From assembly GCF_900639915.1 (NCBI RefSeq), contig NZ_CAAAID010000001.1, positions 228,091 through 292,090 on the forward strand: a stretch of DNA of 64,000 nt. Reading direction: 5' to 3'. Under the pieces are notes generated by a model. It did not search any database, was not told where the DNA came from, and saw only the letters and a list, made by a program, of their open reading frames with translations. The stretch comes from Legionella nagasakiensis (GTDB lineage Bacteria > Pseudomonadota > Gammaproteobacteria > Legionellales > Legionellaceae). Below, piece by piece: positions 33,031-42,558 of the stretch (position 1 is the first letter of the stretch; the number at the start of each line of letters is the position of its first letter). The position numbers were made by a program, and so were the translations under genes.

Positions 33031-36000
33031 GTGAACATCATGCTTTGCGAATTATTTTCCTGGGTAAATAGCCGTGATGGTTCTATGGAGGCTATTCATG
33101 GGGTGGTTGCTCGTGATGCGTTTAGGGCGGAGCAAGCGCTTGCACTGGCGAAAAGACGAGAATTAGTGGCGAAGTTACGGGTATTAAGGTATGAAAGCCC
33201 ATCCGATTCAACTGCTATTGCTGAAGCGCTTAGGCAAATAGAAATTCATGAATCTTTTTTGGTTTTTATTCGATTTTGTGAAAGGAAACTGGAAACGCAT
33301 GACACTTATTCTCTTATCCAATTGGGTTTAGAATACGTTCTTTCCTTGGAGGCAGATGCCTTAATTGATGTCCAGAAAAACGAACAATGTGCGCGGCTTT
33401 TTCAAGCGTTTTTGGTGCATGAAAAAGAGCGTGCTTGTGCTTTTTATGAGGAAAACAAACCACGGCTAAATAAAGTAATACATGAGATCATGGCGGTTGA
33501 ACGTGTAAAAGCGTTTTTGGCTGATTTATCAGACGCTTTAATGCATCAAAGAGAGCCAAAAGGTGTTGCCCATTTGTTTAAAGGTTATATCGATGATACG
33601 GAAAAGTTAGCGGCTTCAGTGCTATGGCTTGTCCAGCGTGGGGTTTCGGCTGAAGACATCATCAAAACCGGCTTGCTGCACGATTTTATGCTGTATCATT
33701 TAAGTTATTTGCATGATTCAGACAGCCCTGTATCACATTTATATGCGTTATTGAATCACTTTCCTGAAGCAAGAACGTTGATTGAAGAGGCGGCTAAGGT
33801 TCGCTGTGAAGACAGAGGATTTCAACGGTATGCATTAACTGGTGTGCTCTCTGAAGAAGAATTAGAAAGCGTTGAGTCTCAAATGTGTCCGGCTGAATTT
33901 ACGGCAGCTTCAGAAAATTTTACGGTACTTTATCGATTGTTTGAAGAGCCTTTTCTGTATACGGCATTAGCATGGTACGCCAAGACGAATGATGAAGTTT
34001 GTGCTGCTTTTTTGCGAGAAACCTTAAATCAAACTTTTCATCCAGAGCAATTATCAACGTTAATTAATGGCATTGCCTCAATAAGTTCGCCAGAATTATT
34101 AGAAAAATTAGCGTCACTTCTTGAGGATGAAACGCTTGAGCGTTTGGTGTCTTTGCAGCATGGTTCTGTCTTCCATTTGGTTGCTTATAAGCCTTCACTA
34201 TGTCATAAGATAAGCACAATAGACATCAGGGATTATCTGCAAAAAATGCCTGCAGGGGCTTCTTCATTTGAAAGCATTTCCCAGTTGATGGCTTTATTTG
34301 CAGTGTTTCGTAACATACATAGCTCTGCAGCTGTCCCGGTATTTGAAGCAATCATCGACAAGCTCCTGTTGCATCCAGAATTTATGGATGATTATGAATT
34401 GGTCATGGAATTAAGAAAATTTGCGAAAAAAAATACGATCATTGCTGATAAACTATCTCGCTTGGAAGCACTGCTTGATGAATGCATTGCAGTGCAGACT
34501 CTTACTGCGCCTTTTATGAAAGAACAGTATTACGCCATTGAAGATACCTGGTATAGTGTAGCCAGACAAATCACTTCTCTAAGAGAAATATTGCCGCTGC
34601 CTAGCCATTACCCGCATGATAAATATGCTTTGCAAGCCTATGTTGCCAAAGTATTTTGGGCCCGGCATCCTGGAGAGTTTGTTTTAAGTGATTTCATTCA
34701 AGCGTTTGAGATAGAGCCTTCCTTAGAAGCCGATGAGATTAATGCCTATGAGCGTATTCTTATCGAAATCATGACGACTGTTGATGATGCGGCTCTTCGG
34801 GCCGACGTCATCAGGATATTAGCCGGCAAATACACAGACAATGAATGGATAAGTCAAAATTATGGCGGGGTAAGTCTATTTAACCGGGTTATCAGGCAAG
34901 GTAATGTTGGATGTCTTGCCTGGCTTATTGAGGTAGGACACATAGAGCCCAGTCGATTTGCTGTAAGAAGCATTGTGGTTCAGGCAGTGGAGTGTGCTCA
35001 GTGGAATGTGGTTGAATTTTTTTGCCGCACTATGCCTGAAACACTTGACCGCCACACGATTAAAAAATTATTTAAACAAGCGGCTGAATATGGTGAATTG
35101 GGGTGTGTACAACTTATTCATGAAAAAGCCTCTCGTCTTCTTGATAAAAGATCGATTGAGCAGGCATTTAAAGAAGCCGTTGGCAATGGCCATTTGTCAG
35201 TCGTGCAGTTTTTATGTGGTTTGGAACGCAGTGAAGCACCCTGTGATGCTGTCCAGGTTAAAGGATTTAAGCAGGCTCTGGCATCGAACCAATTAGCTAT
35301 GACGCACTATCTTGCCAGCATGCCTGAAAATAGATTGATGCAGCAGGAAGTCGAGCTTGCTTTAATCGAGTTTTCTGGTAAGAACGACGTGGTAACAGTG
35401 AGGTCTCTTTGCAGTTTAACAGAACATGCGCCACGGCAGGTCGCCATAGAAAGAGCATGCGAAAAAGCGGCATCTCAAGGAAGTTACGATGCCTTGGTTT
35501 ATCTTTGTGGTTTGCCGGAAAACGCGCCAAGACTGCGAACGGTCGAAAATGCTTTGCGATTGGCCGGTGGCAAAGGGCAGGTAAGGGAAGTGGATGCTTT
35601 ATGTCATTTGCCTCTTAATCCACCGCGCCTTTGTGCAATTGAACAAGTGTTTATAGGGGCAGCGAACACAAATGATCAGGAAATGGTTCGTTACTTTTGT
35701 TCACAAGAGGCATTACTAAGCCGCAAAGCGGTAGACTTAGGTTTACAAGCCGCTGCCAAGGCAGGCCATCTTGCCATTGTGCAAGACATCTATCGTTTAA
35801 CACCAAGTGCTAAAGCCGTACGTTACGCCCTTCATAAGGCTTCCTCCGCCGGTCATGGTGCGATTGTTGAGTTTCTTCGTCATCCAGTAGTATCCATTAC
35901 GGCTCCTCGTAGTGAAACGAAGCCAGTCATTGCGGCTCCACGAACGCCACAAAGTGCAGGGACGGGATTAGCCACGTTTGGATTATTTTCTCCCGAGGCG

Positions 36001-36084
36001 TCATTACGACGGGTGATGAGCTATGGTTGTGAGCTGTCGCGTCTTAAGACAGAATCGCCTCGTACTCCTACTGTTTTTGCCTAA
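33031..36084 (+). CDS. Large ankyrin-like repeat protein, candidate Dot/Icm effector
   Basis: A 1017-residue protein of unknown function without signal peptide or membrane helix. The N-terminal two thirds are alpha-helical with no motif I know. From about residue 600 to 950 there are degenerate 33-37-residue ankyrin-like repeats (e.g. FKEAVGNGHLSVVQFLCGL, AAAKAGHLAIVQDIYRL). The tail is Pro/Thr/Ser-rich and ends SPRTPTVFA. Large ankyrin proteins without export signal are typical Legionella effectors. The start may be GTG 33031 or ATG 33040. It has its own promoter next to an IS insertion. Confidence 0.6.
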   Translation: MNIMLCELFSWVNSRDGSMEAIHGVVARDAFRAEQALALAKRRELVAKLRVLRYESPSDSTAIAEALRQIEIHESFLVFIRFCERKLETHDTYSLIQLGLEYVLSLEADALIDVQKNEQCARLFQAFLVHEKERACAFYEENKPRLNKVIHEIMAVERVKAFLADLSDALMHQREPKGVAHLFKGYIDDTEKLAASVLWLVQRGVSAEDIIKTGLLHDFMLYHLSYLHDSDSPVSHLYALLNHFPEARTLIEEAAKVRCEDRGFQRYALTGVLSEEELESVESQMCPAEFTAASENFTVLYRLFEEPFLYTALAWYAKTNDEVCAAFLRETLNQTFHPEQLSTLINGIASISSPELLEKLASLLEDETLERLVSLQHGSVFHLVAYKPSLCHKISTIDIRDYLQKMPAGASSFESISQLMALFAVFRNIHSSAAVPVFEAIIDKLLLHPEFMDDYELVMELRKFAKKNTIIADKLSRLEALLDECIAVQTLTAPFMKEQYYAIEDTWYSVARQITSLREILPLPSHYPHDKYALQAYVAKVFWARHPGEFVLSDFIQAFEIEPSLEADEINAYERILIEIMTTVDDAALRADVIRILAGKYTDNEWISQNYGGVSLFNRVIRQGNVGCLAWLIEVGHIEPSRFAVRSIVVQAVECAQWNVVEFFCRTMPETLDRHTIKKLFKQAAEYGELGCVQLIHEKASRLLDKRSIEQAFKEAVGNGHLSVVQFLCGLERSEAPCDAVQVKGFKQALASNQLAMTHYLASMPENRLMQQEVELALIEFSGKNDVVTVRSLCSLTEHAPRQVAIERACEKAASQGSYDALVYLCGLPENAPRLRTVENALRLAGGKGQVREVDALCHLPLNPPRLCAIEQVFIGAANTNDQEMVRYFCSQEALLSRKAVDLGLQAAAKAGHLAIVQDIYRLTPSAKAVRYALHKASSAGHGAIVEFLRHPVVSITAPRSETKPVIAAPRTPQSAGTGLATFGLFSPEASLRRVMSYGCELSRLKTESPRTPTVFA

Positions 36085-36096
36085 TAAATATCTTGT

Positions 36097-36125
36097 TTGC
36101 TGCTTGAGCACTTCTGTGGGATAAT
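36097..36125 (+). promoter_or_regulatory. Putative recA promoter
   Basis: TTGCTG (36097-36102), 17 bp and GATAAT (36120-36125) precede recA by about 35 nt. I see no LexA-type CTGT-N8-ACAG box in the leader, which fits Legionella's reported lack of a LexA-controlled SOS response. Confidence 0.5.
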
Positions 36126-36158
36126 TTTTTTCTTTGTATCTCCTACACGGGTAAACTT

Positions 36159-37193
36159 ATGGAAGACAATAAACACAAAGCACTTAATGCTGCTCTCGCT
36201 CAAATAGAACGTCAATTTGGTAAGGGCTCGGTTATGCGTATGGGTGATAGTATGGCTGTGCGTGATATTGAGGCCATTTCAACAGGGTCGCTTGGTTTGG
36301 ATATTGCACTTGGGATTGGTGGCTTGCCCAAAGGGCGTATTGTTGAAATTTATGGACCAGAATCTTCAGGTAAAACCACACTGACTCTGCAAGTGATTGC
36401 CGAATGCCAAAAAAGTGGTGGTACGGCGGCATTTATCGATGCGGAACATGCGTTGGATCCAAGTTATGCTGAAAAACTGGGCGTCAAAGTCGATGAATTG
36501 CTTATTTCTCAACCAGATACTGGTGAACAGGCGCTTGAAATCACGGATATGCTGGTGCGTTCTGCTGCTGTGGATGTGGTGATTATTGACTCGGTTGCGG
36601 CATTAACTCCAAAAGCCGAGATTGAGGGAGAGATGGGCGATGCGCATGTTGGGTTGCAAGCGCGTTTGATGTCCCAGGCATTACGTAAATTAACGGCAAA
36701 CATTAAGCGCTCAAATACATTGGTCATTTTTATTAATCAGATCCGTATGAAAATTGGGGTGATGTTTGGCAATCCGGAAACAACCACCGGCGGCAACGCG
36801 CTTAAGTTTTATGCATCCGTCCGTCTTGATATAAGACGAACAGGGGCAATTAAAAAAGGTGAAGAAATATTGGGCAATGAGACGCAAGTTAAAGTGGTTA
36901 AAAACAAAGTTGCCCCTCCATTTAAAAGGGCAGAATTTGATATTCTTTATAATGAAGGTATTTCCCGGGAAAGTGAAATTATTCATCTTGCGACAGAATT
37001 AGGACTGATAGATAAATCAGGCGCTTGGTATAGCTATAAGCAAGAAAAAATTGGTCAAGGTAAAGAAAATGTACGTCAGTACTTAAAGGACAACCCCCAA
37101 CTTGCCGCGCAATTGGAGCAACAAATAAGAGCTGAATTGTTGAATAAAAAACTCGCTGCAGTCAAGGAGCCGGTTGATATACTTGATGAATAA
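36159..37193 (+). CDS. recA: RecA recombinase
   Basis: A 344-residue RecA. It has the N-terminal [18 protein letters not shown], Walker [11 protein letters not shown] (about 67), Walker [11 protein letters not shown] (about 141), the L2 loop region [18 protein letters not shown], and the acidic end DILDE. It forms filaments on ssDNA and drives homologous recombination and DNA repair. It is full length and overlaps recX, forming a two-gene unit. Confidence 0.99.
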   Translation: MEDNKHKALNAALAQIERQFGKGSVMRMGDSMAVRDIEAISTGSLGLDIALGIGGLPKGRIVEIYGPESSGKTTLTLQVIAECQKSGGTAAFIDAEHALDPSYAEKLGVKVDELLISQPDTGEQALEITDMLVRSAAVDVVIIDSVAALTPKAEIEGEMGDAHVGLQARLMSQALRKLTANIKRSNTLVIFINQIRMKIGVMFGNPETTTGGNALKFYASVRLDIRRTGAIKKGEEILGNETQVKVVKNKVAPPFKRAEFDILYNEGISRESEIIHLATELGLIDKSGAWYSYKQEKIGQGKENVRQYLKDNPQLAAQLEQQIRAELLNKKLAAVKEPVDILDE

Positions 37194-37629
37194 AGCATTG
37201 TCTTCTGCACTTCGTCTTTTAACCAGGCGCGAACATAGTGTGTATGAGCTTGCTTGTAAGCTCACGCAAAAAGGGTATGCAAGTTCTGAGATAGAAGCAG
37301 CTATTGCAGAATGTCAGCGCCTTGGCTTGCAGAGTGATGAGCGTTTTGTCGAAACAATTTGCCGTACGCGAATTCGGCAGGGGTATGGACCATTAAGAAT
37401 ACAGCAGGAATTGCGAAGTTTGCGGATTGAGGAAACCTTGATCAATACCGTCCTGCAGCAGAAGCAAGATCATTGGTTGGCTCATGCGATTGCAGTCAAG
37501 AAAAAGAAATATAAAAATCAAGGTGAATTGACGTTTAAACAAATGCAAAAACAAAAACAATTTTTACTGTATCGTGGTTTTTCTGCAGATATTATTGCGA
37601 TGGTTTTTAATGAAACTATGATTGAATGA
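37186..37629 (+). CDS. recX: RecX, regulator of RecA
   Basis: A 147-residue helical protein of the RecX family ([47 protein letters not shown]), which limits RecA filament growth. It overlaps the recA stop. ATG 37186 is given as start; a TTG at 37174 has a better-placed AAGGAG and would add four residues. A short hairpin (37664-37685) lies between recX and alaS, without a T-run. Confidence 0.93.
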   Translation: MNKALSSALRLLTRREHSVYELACKLTQKGYASSEIEAAIAECQRLGLQSDERFVETICRTRIRQGYGPLRIQQELRSLRIEETLINTVLQQKQDHWLAHAIAVKKKKYKNQGELTFKQMQKQKQFLLYRGFSADIIAMVFNETMIE

Positions 37630-37733
37630 CAACTATTTAGTTGATGAAGAAAATAAGGATGCCATACTCCGCCTATATGGAGTATCCAGACTGTCTCAGT
37701 AATGTATAAAATGATTAATGTGAAGTTGTAAAC

Positions 37734-40322
37734 ATGAAAAGCTCAGAAATAAGACAAGCATTTTTTGATTATTTTGCTAAAAATGGTCATCAGATTGTTG
37801 AATCCAGTTCATTAGTGCCTGCGAACGATCCAACCCTATTATTCACCAATGCCGGAATGGTGCAATTTAAGGAAACCTTTTTGGGGCTTGAATCACGTCC
37901 TTACAGCCGTGCAGTCAGTGCACAGCGTTGTGTACGTGCAGGTGGTAAGCATAATGATTTGGAGAATGTAGGTTATACAGCGAGACATCACACTTTTTTT
38001 GAAATGCTGGGTAACTTCAGTTTTGGTGATTATTTTAAACGGGAAGCGATTGCTTTTGCCTGGGAGTTTTTGACGACGGTATTAAATTTACCTGCTGAGC
38101 GTTTATGGGTAACGGTTTTTGAGGATGATGATGAGGCCGCAGATATTTGGTTAAAAGACATCGGGGTTTCTCCCAAGCGATTTTCACGTTGCGGCGAGAA
38201 AGATAACTTTTGGTCCATGGGAGATACTGGTCCTTGTGGTCCTTGTACGGAAATTTTCTATGATCATGGCGAAGAGATAGCTGGTGGACCACCAGGAAGC
38301 CCGGATGCAGACGGTGATCGATACATTGAAATCTGGAATCTTGTTTTTATGCAATATAATCGTGATAAAGAGGGTCATCTGCATCCACTTCCCACACCTT
38401 CTGTCGATACGGGCATGGGGCTTGAACGTATTGCAGCGGTTGTGCAAGGAGTCCATAATAATTATCACATAGACAGTTTCCAACATTTAATCCGTGCCAT
38501 AGCAGACCTTTCTGATATCAAGGACATGGAACATCCATCTTTGAAAGTGATTGCTGATCATATTCGTGCTTGTGCGTTTCTAATAGCGGATGGTGTGATG
38601 CCTGGTAATGAGGGGCGGGGTTATGTTTTGCGGCGCATTATCCGGCGAGCGGTGCGTCATGGAAATAAGCTTAGGCTGCCGATTCCATTTTTTTACAATC
38701 TAGTTACCCCTTTGATTGACGTGATGGGGGAGGCTTATCCTGAGCTTGTGGCCAATAAAGTACAGATTGAGCGTATTTTGAAACAAGAAGAAAATCAATT
38801 TGCCCGCACGCTTGAACAAGGATTGCAATTGTTACAGGAGCAAATTCAATCGTTGTCTGGTAAGGAAATACCTGGAGAAGCTGCATTCAAACTGTATGAT
38901 ACTTATGGTTTTCCAGTGGATTTAACGGCTGATATTGCGCGTGAACATGATTTACAGGTCGATATGCAGGGATTTGAGCATTGCATGCAGCAACAACGCG
39001 CGCAATCCCAATCAGCCAGTCATTTTCAGGCCGATTATTCTGTACCGGTTGAATTGATTGATGTTTCGGTTTTTCAAGGCTATGAGCGTGATACGTTGCA
39101 AAGTAACGTCGTGGCCTTGCTTGTTGATAATCAGAAAGTCAAGCAATTGACTCCTGGCGTAAAAGCTGCTGTGGTGTTGCAAGAGACGCCTTTTTATGCA
39201 GAAAGTGGTGGGCAGGTCGGTGATCGTGGTCAGTTACTCGCGCCAGAGATGGTTTTTCGGGTCAATGATACGCAACGTCTTGGACAGGCCATTGTCCACT
39301 ACGGTGAATTGCTTTCAGGTGAATTAACTCTTGGGCAAACGGTAACTGCTCAGATAGATGCTGCAAGACGGGATGCGATCCGTTTGAATCATACGGCAAC
39401 TCATTTATTACACGCTGCTTTAAAAATCGTGGTGGGGGAACATGTACAGCAAAAGGGATCGTTGGTAGATGCAGAGCGAGCTCGCTTTGATTTTTCTCAT
39501 TTTGAGGCACTGTCTTCCTCTCAGATAGAGCAATTGGAAATCCTGGTGAATGATAAGATACGTGCCAATCATGAAGTGATAACCGATGTGATGAGTCTGG
39601 GTGAGGCAAAGCAATCTGGCGCGGTAGCGCTCTTTGGTGAAAAATACAATGAAGAAGTCAGAGTATTGTCGGTGGATCGTTTTTCAAAAGAATTATGCGG
39701 AGGCACGCACGCCAGAAGAACCGGCGATATCGGATTATTCAAGATTACGGCTGAGTATGGGATAGCGAGCGGTGTCAGGCGCATTGAAATGGTGACAGGC
39801 GCTTATGCGTTGCAATGGGTCAATCAACAACTAGGATTGTTGCAAGAGGCGGCAGAGAAGTTGAAAACGACCGCAAGCAGCGTAACCGAGAAATTATCAC
39901 AATTTTTACAAGACAGTAAGCAGCAGGAAAAGGAATTGGAACGTTTGCAAGCAAAGCTTGCAGCACAATCTGGCAACGCCTTATTGAATGAAGTGAAAAA
40001 AGTGGGCCATATCAATTTATTGATCAAGAAACTAGATAGCATAGATGGTCAAGGACTCAGGACAACTCTGGATCAATTAAAAGCCAATCTCGATACCGCG
40101 GTTATCGTGTTATATACGATAGATCAGGAAAAAATAAGCGTGGTGGCAGGTATCAGCAAATCTATTTTGGGTACGGTGCCCACAGCGGCTGAATTAGTGC
40201 GCCATTTGTGCGGTAAAGGAGGGGGGCGTGATGATATGGCTCAAGGCGGAGGTATGGTCCCTAAAGATTTGGATGCCAAGATTGAGCATATTCCTGCCAT
40301 GATTACCAGCGGGAAATCCTAA
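37734..40322 (+). CDS. alaS: Alanyl-tRNA synthetase
   Basis: An 862-residue class II synthetase charging tRNA-Ala. The catalytic core carries FTNAGMVQFKETFLG and ARHHTFFEMLGNFSFGDYF (about 40-105). The editing domain has HTATHLLHAAL (about 553) and CGGTHARRTGDIG (about 655). The C-terminal oligomerisation domain ends with GGGRDDMAQGGG. Length is normal. The gene sits in the recA-recX-alaS cluster common in gammaproteobacteria. Confidence 0.99.
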   Translation: MKSSEIRQAFFDYFAKNGHQIVESSSLVPANDPTLLFTNAGMVQFKETFLGLESRPYSRAVSAQRCVRAGGKHNDLENVGYTARHHTFFEMLGNFSFGDYFKREAIAFAWEFLTTVLNLPAERLWVTVFEDDDEAADIWLKDIGVSPKRFSRCGEKDNFWSMGDTGPCGPCTEIFYDHGEEIAGGPPGSPDADGDRYIEIWNLVFMQYNRDKEGHLHPLPTPSVDTGMGLERIAAVVQGVHNNYHIDSFQHLIRAIADLSDIKDMEHPSLKVIADHIRACAFLIADGVMPGNEGRGYVLRRIIRRAVRHGNKLRLPIPFFYNLVTPLIDVMGEAYPELVANKVQIERILKQEENQFARTLEQGLQLLQEQIQSLSGKEIPGEAAFKLYDTYGFPVDLTADIAREHDLQVDMQGFEHCMQQQRAQSQSASHFQADYSVPVELIDVSVFQGYERDTLQSNVVALLVDNQKVKQLTPGVKAAVVLQETPFYAESGGQVGDRGQLLAPEMVFRVNDTQRLGQAIVHYGELLSGELTLGQTVTAQIDAARRDAIRLNHTATHLLHAALKIVVGEHVQQKGSLVDAERARFDFSHFEALSSSQIEQLEILVNDKIRANHEVITDVMSLGEAKQSGAVALFGEKYNEEVRVLSVDRFSKELCGGTHARRTGDIGLFKITAEYGIASGVRRIEMVTGAYALQWVNQQLGLLQEAAEKLKTTASSVTEKLSQFLQDSKQQEKELERLQAKLAAQSGNALLNEVKKVGHINLLIKKLDSIDGQGLRTTLDQLKANLDTAVIVLYTIDQEKISVVAGISKSILGTVPTAAELVRHLCGKGGGRDDMAQGGGMVPKDLDAKIEHIPAMITSGKS

Positions 40323-40403
40323 CTTGCTTTATCGACAAAACCCTTAAATTAAATTCTGATTTGCCGATAATAAAGTAAGAACTTATTTTGACGAGGCGCT
40401 GAC

Positions 40404-41690
40404 ATGGCATTGCTTGTGCAAAAATTTGGGGGAACATCGGTTGCCACGCAGGCACATATCAATCATGCCGCTGATATAGTAGCCAAGGCAAAACATGCTG
40501 GACATGATGTCGTGGTTGTTGTTTCAGCAATGAGCGGTGAAACTGATAAATTAATTGGTCTTGCTCATCAAATGAGTGAGAGCCCTGAACCACGAGAATA
40601 CGCTGCTCTGATTGCTACCGGTGAACAAGTGTCTATGACCTTAATGGCAATGGCATTAATCAATCGTGGTATTTCGGCGCGCTCTTATACCGGAGGGCAA
40701 GCACGAATACAGACCTGCAGTCAATTTAAAAAAGCACGTATTCACGCCATTGATACACAACCCATACTTGAAGACCTTAAACAGGGAAGAGTGGTTGTCA
40801 TTGCAGGATTTCAAGGGGTAGATAAAGAGGGCAATATTACCACATTGGGAAGAGGTGGTTCGGATACGACGGCCGTTGCCATTGCTGCTGCCCTAAAGGC
40901 GGATGAATGTCAGATTTATACAGATGTAGATGGTGTGTATACCACCGATCCGCGGGTGGTTCCCGATGCAAGACGCCTTGAACAAGTGACGTTTGAGGAA
41001 ATGCTGGAATTATCCAGTTTAGGCGCCAAAGTGTTGCAAATTCGTTCTGTAGAATTTGCCGGAAAATACAATATTCCTCTACGGGTTTTATCGTCTGCGA
41101 AAGAAGGCCCAGGAACGCTAATTACCACCTATCAACAAGAACGACGCATGGAGTCTTATTCTGTGACCGGCATTGCCTTTAGTCGTAATGAGGCCAAAAT
41201 TTCTCTATTGGGTGTGCCGGATTCTCCAGGAATCGCTTCTGTAATTCTTAATGAAATCAGCAGCATAGGTGTAAATGTAGATATGATTCTGCAACATTTG
41301 TCTGCGGATAACAAAACGGATTTTACGTTTACAGTGCATCGGGATGAATACCAGGTGACGTTACAGCAATTGTGTAAAATAGCAAAAAACATGAAGGCAA
41401 GAGAGGTGATTGGTGTTGAGAAACTTGCCAAATTATCTTTGGTTGGTGCTGGTTTGAAAAGTCACCCGGAAGTGGCACCCATGATGTTTAAAACATTGGC
41501 AGAGAATGGGATTAATATTCAACTGATCACGACCTCGGAAATCAAAATATCGGTGGTGATTGATGAAACTTTGCTGGATGAAGGTGTTCGGGCTTTGCAT
41601 CATGCGTTTCATTTGGAAAAAGAGGTAGTCGATGAATCGCGGCAACAAGCGGTTGATGCGCAGCTACCTTCTGTAAAAGTACTATACTAA
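40404..41690 (+). CDS. lysC: Aspartate kinase
   Basis: A 428-residue aspartokinase that phosphorylates L-aspartate as the first step to Lys, Thr and Met. It has KFGGTSVA at the N-terminus, the nucleotide site TLGRGGSDTTAVAIAAAL (about 152-169), YTDVDGVYTTDPR, and two C-terminal ACT domains (from about 265) for feedback control. It starts 81 nt after alaS; the leader is too short for a lysine riboswitch. No csrA gene follows it. Confidence 0.97.
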   Translation: MALLVQKFGGTSVATQAHINHAADIVAKAKHAGHDVVVVVSAMSGETDKLIGLAHQMSESPEPREYAALIATGEQVSMTLMAMALINRGISARSYTGGQARIQTCSQFKKARIHAIDTQPILEDLKQGRVVVIAGFQGVDKEGNITTLGRGGSDTTAVAIAAALKADECQIYTDVDGVYTTDPRVVPDARRLEQVTFEEMLELSSLGAKVLQIRSVEFAGKYNIPLRVLSSAKEGPGTLITTYQQERRMESYSVTGIAFSRNEAKISLLGVPDSPGIASVILNEISSIGVNVDMILQHLSADNKTDFTFTVHRDEYQVTLQQLCKIAKNMKAREVIGVEKLAKLSLVGAGLKSHPEVAPMMFKTLAENGINIQLITTSEIKISVVIDETLLDEGVRALHHAFHLEKEVVDESRQQAVDAQLPSVKVLY

Positions 41691-41715
41691 GTAATGAATA
41701 AATAGGGATATTGCC

Positions 41716-41913
41716 ATGAACGACCTCTTGAATCTATTTGCCATCATCATTGTTTTTGGTGTTGTTTTGGGATTGATTAATGCATTTCTTCCCATGGCGC
41801 GCGCCATTAAAAGTCTATTAAATATTTTGGTTTTGATTGTATTAGTCTTATATATACTGCAATTTTTTGAAATCATTCCAACGATTATACCTATGTTCAG
41901 AGTGATTCGCTGA
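41716..41913 (+). CDS. Small two-helix membrane protein (Thivi_2564-like)
   Basis: A 65-residue hydrophobic protein with two membrane helices (about 5-27 and 33-53) around a short basic turn (PMARAIKSLLNIL). The pattern INAFLPM...IK.LLNILVLIVLVLYIL resembles the small Thivi_2564 membrane family, whose function is unknown. AGGGAT lies upstream and the gene is 25 nt behind lysC. Confidence 0.6.
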   Translation: MNDLLNLFAIIIVFGVVLGLINAFLPMARAIKSLLNILVLIVLVLYILQFFEIIPTIIPMFRVIR

Positions 41914-42097
41914 TTTGGTGTCAAAGGGGATGTTTTGTAAAGAGCTTGACGAATCCATCTTTTTGACGAATTGGCTTACTTGCCCATTAGGATCACAACT
42001 TCCTAAGAGCTATTAAATCGTTATACTGTCACTATTTAATCAATAGACAATTGCTTTTGGTGGAATTCATGTTTTTCATAAGAGCGATTATGAAAGA

Positions 42098-42150
42098 TTG
42101 ACTATACTTAACGTAAGACACTGTTATCAGTTTATCATGTCTAACATGAT
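42098..42150 (+). promoter_or_regulatory. Promoter with downstream palindrome
   Basis: TTGACT (42098-42103), 18 bp and TGTTAT (42122-42127) form a likely promoter. A perfect 7-bp inverted repeat with 3-nt spacer (ATCATGT-CTA-ACATGAT, 42134-42150) lies just behind it, at the place of a repressor site or an mRNA 5' hairpin. The gene that follows starts at 42181. Confidence 0.55.
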
Positions 42151-42180
42151 GTTACTGTGATTCACATGGAAGATTTAATC

Positions 42181-42411
42181 ATGAAACGAATTCTATGGTT
42201 GCCTTTTTTCTTTTCCTTCTCAGGCGTGCTGCAGGCTGCCGATATACCTACCATTGATATTGGCGCTGAGCAATATAACCAAGACATGTGCGTTGAACGT
42301 TATGCAAATGAATGCATCAATACCATTTGTCTGACTTCAGAAGAGCGTGATTGTCAGGATCAATGTCGGACAGATGCGGTAGATAAGTGCGAAGAACAAA
42401 TGGAAGAATAA
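42181..42411 (+). CDS. Small secreted cysteine-rich protein
   Basis: A 76-residue protein with a clear signal peptide (MKRILWLPFFFSFSGVLQAA, cleavage after QA). The mature part is about 57 acidic residues with six Cys (MCVERYANEC, NTIC, RDCQDQC, DKC), probably forming three disulfides in the periplasm or outside. No family is recognised. ATG 42181 has GGAAG 8 nt upstream; the GTG at 42157 would spoil the signal peptide. Confidence 0.65.
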   Translation: MKRILWLPFFFSFSGVLQAADIPTIDIGAEQYNQDMCVERYANECINTICLTSEERDCQDQCRTDAVDKCEEQMEE

Positions 42412-42558
42412 AGCTCTTTCGAAACGCTAAGAGTATGTCATATGTTGAAACTTGTGCTTTAATCAAAGTAAAGAACAAGACTTTGATAAGTTAAACCATA
42501 GCATTGACGAGCATTCAATCCCATTATAAATTGAACTAATAAAAATAAGGAGAACGTC

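Noticed and set aside
36085-36158. LexA box before recA
   Set aside because: No CTGT-N8-ACAG or close variant is present.
37664-37685. Terminator between recX and alaS
   Set aside because: A 7-bp hairpin exists but has no T-run; it could be a chance palindrome or an mRNA structure.
40323-40403. Lysine riboswitch before lysC
   Set aside because: Only 81 bp separate alaS and lysC, too short for the roughly 170-nt riboswitch, and no conserved core is seen.
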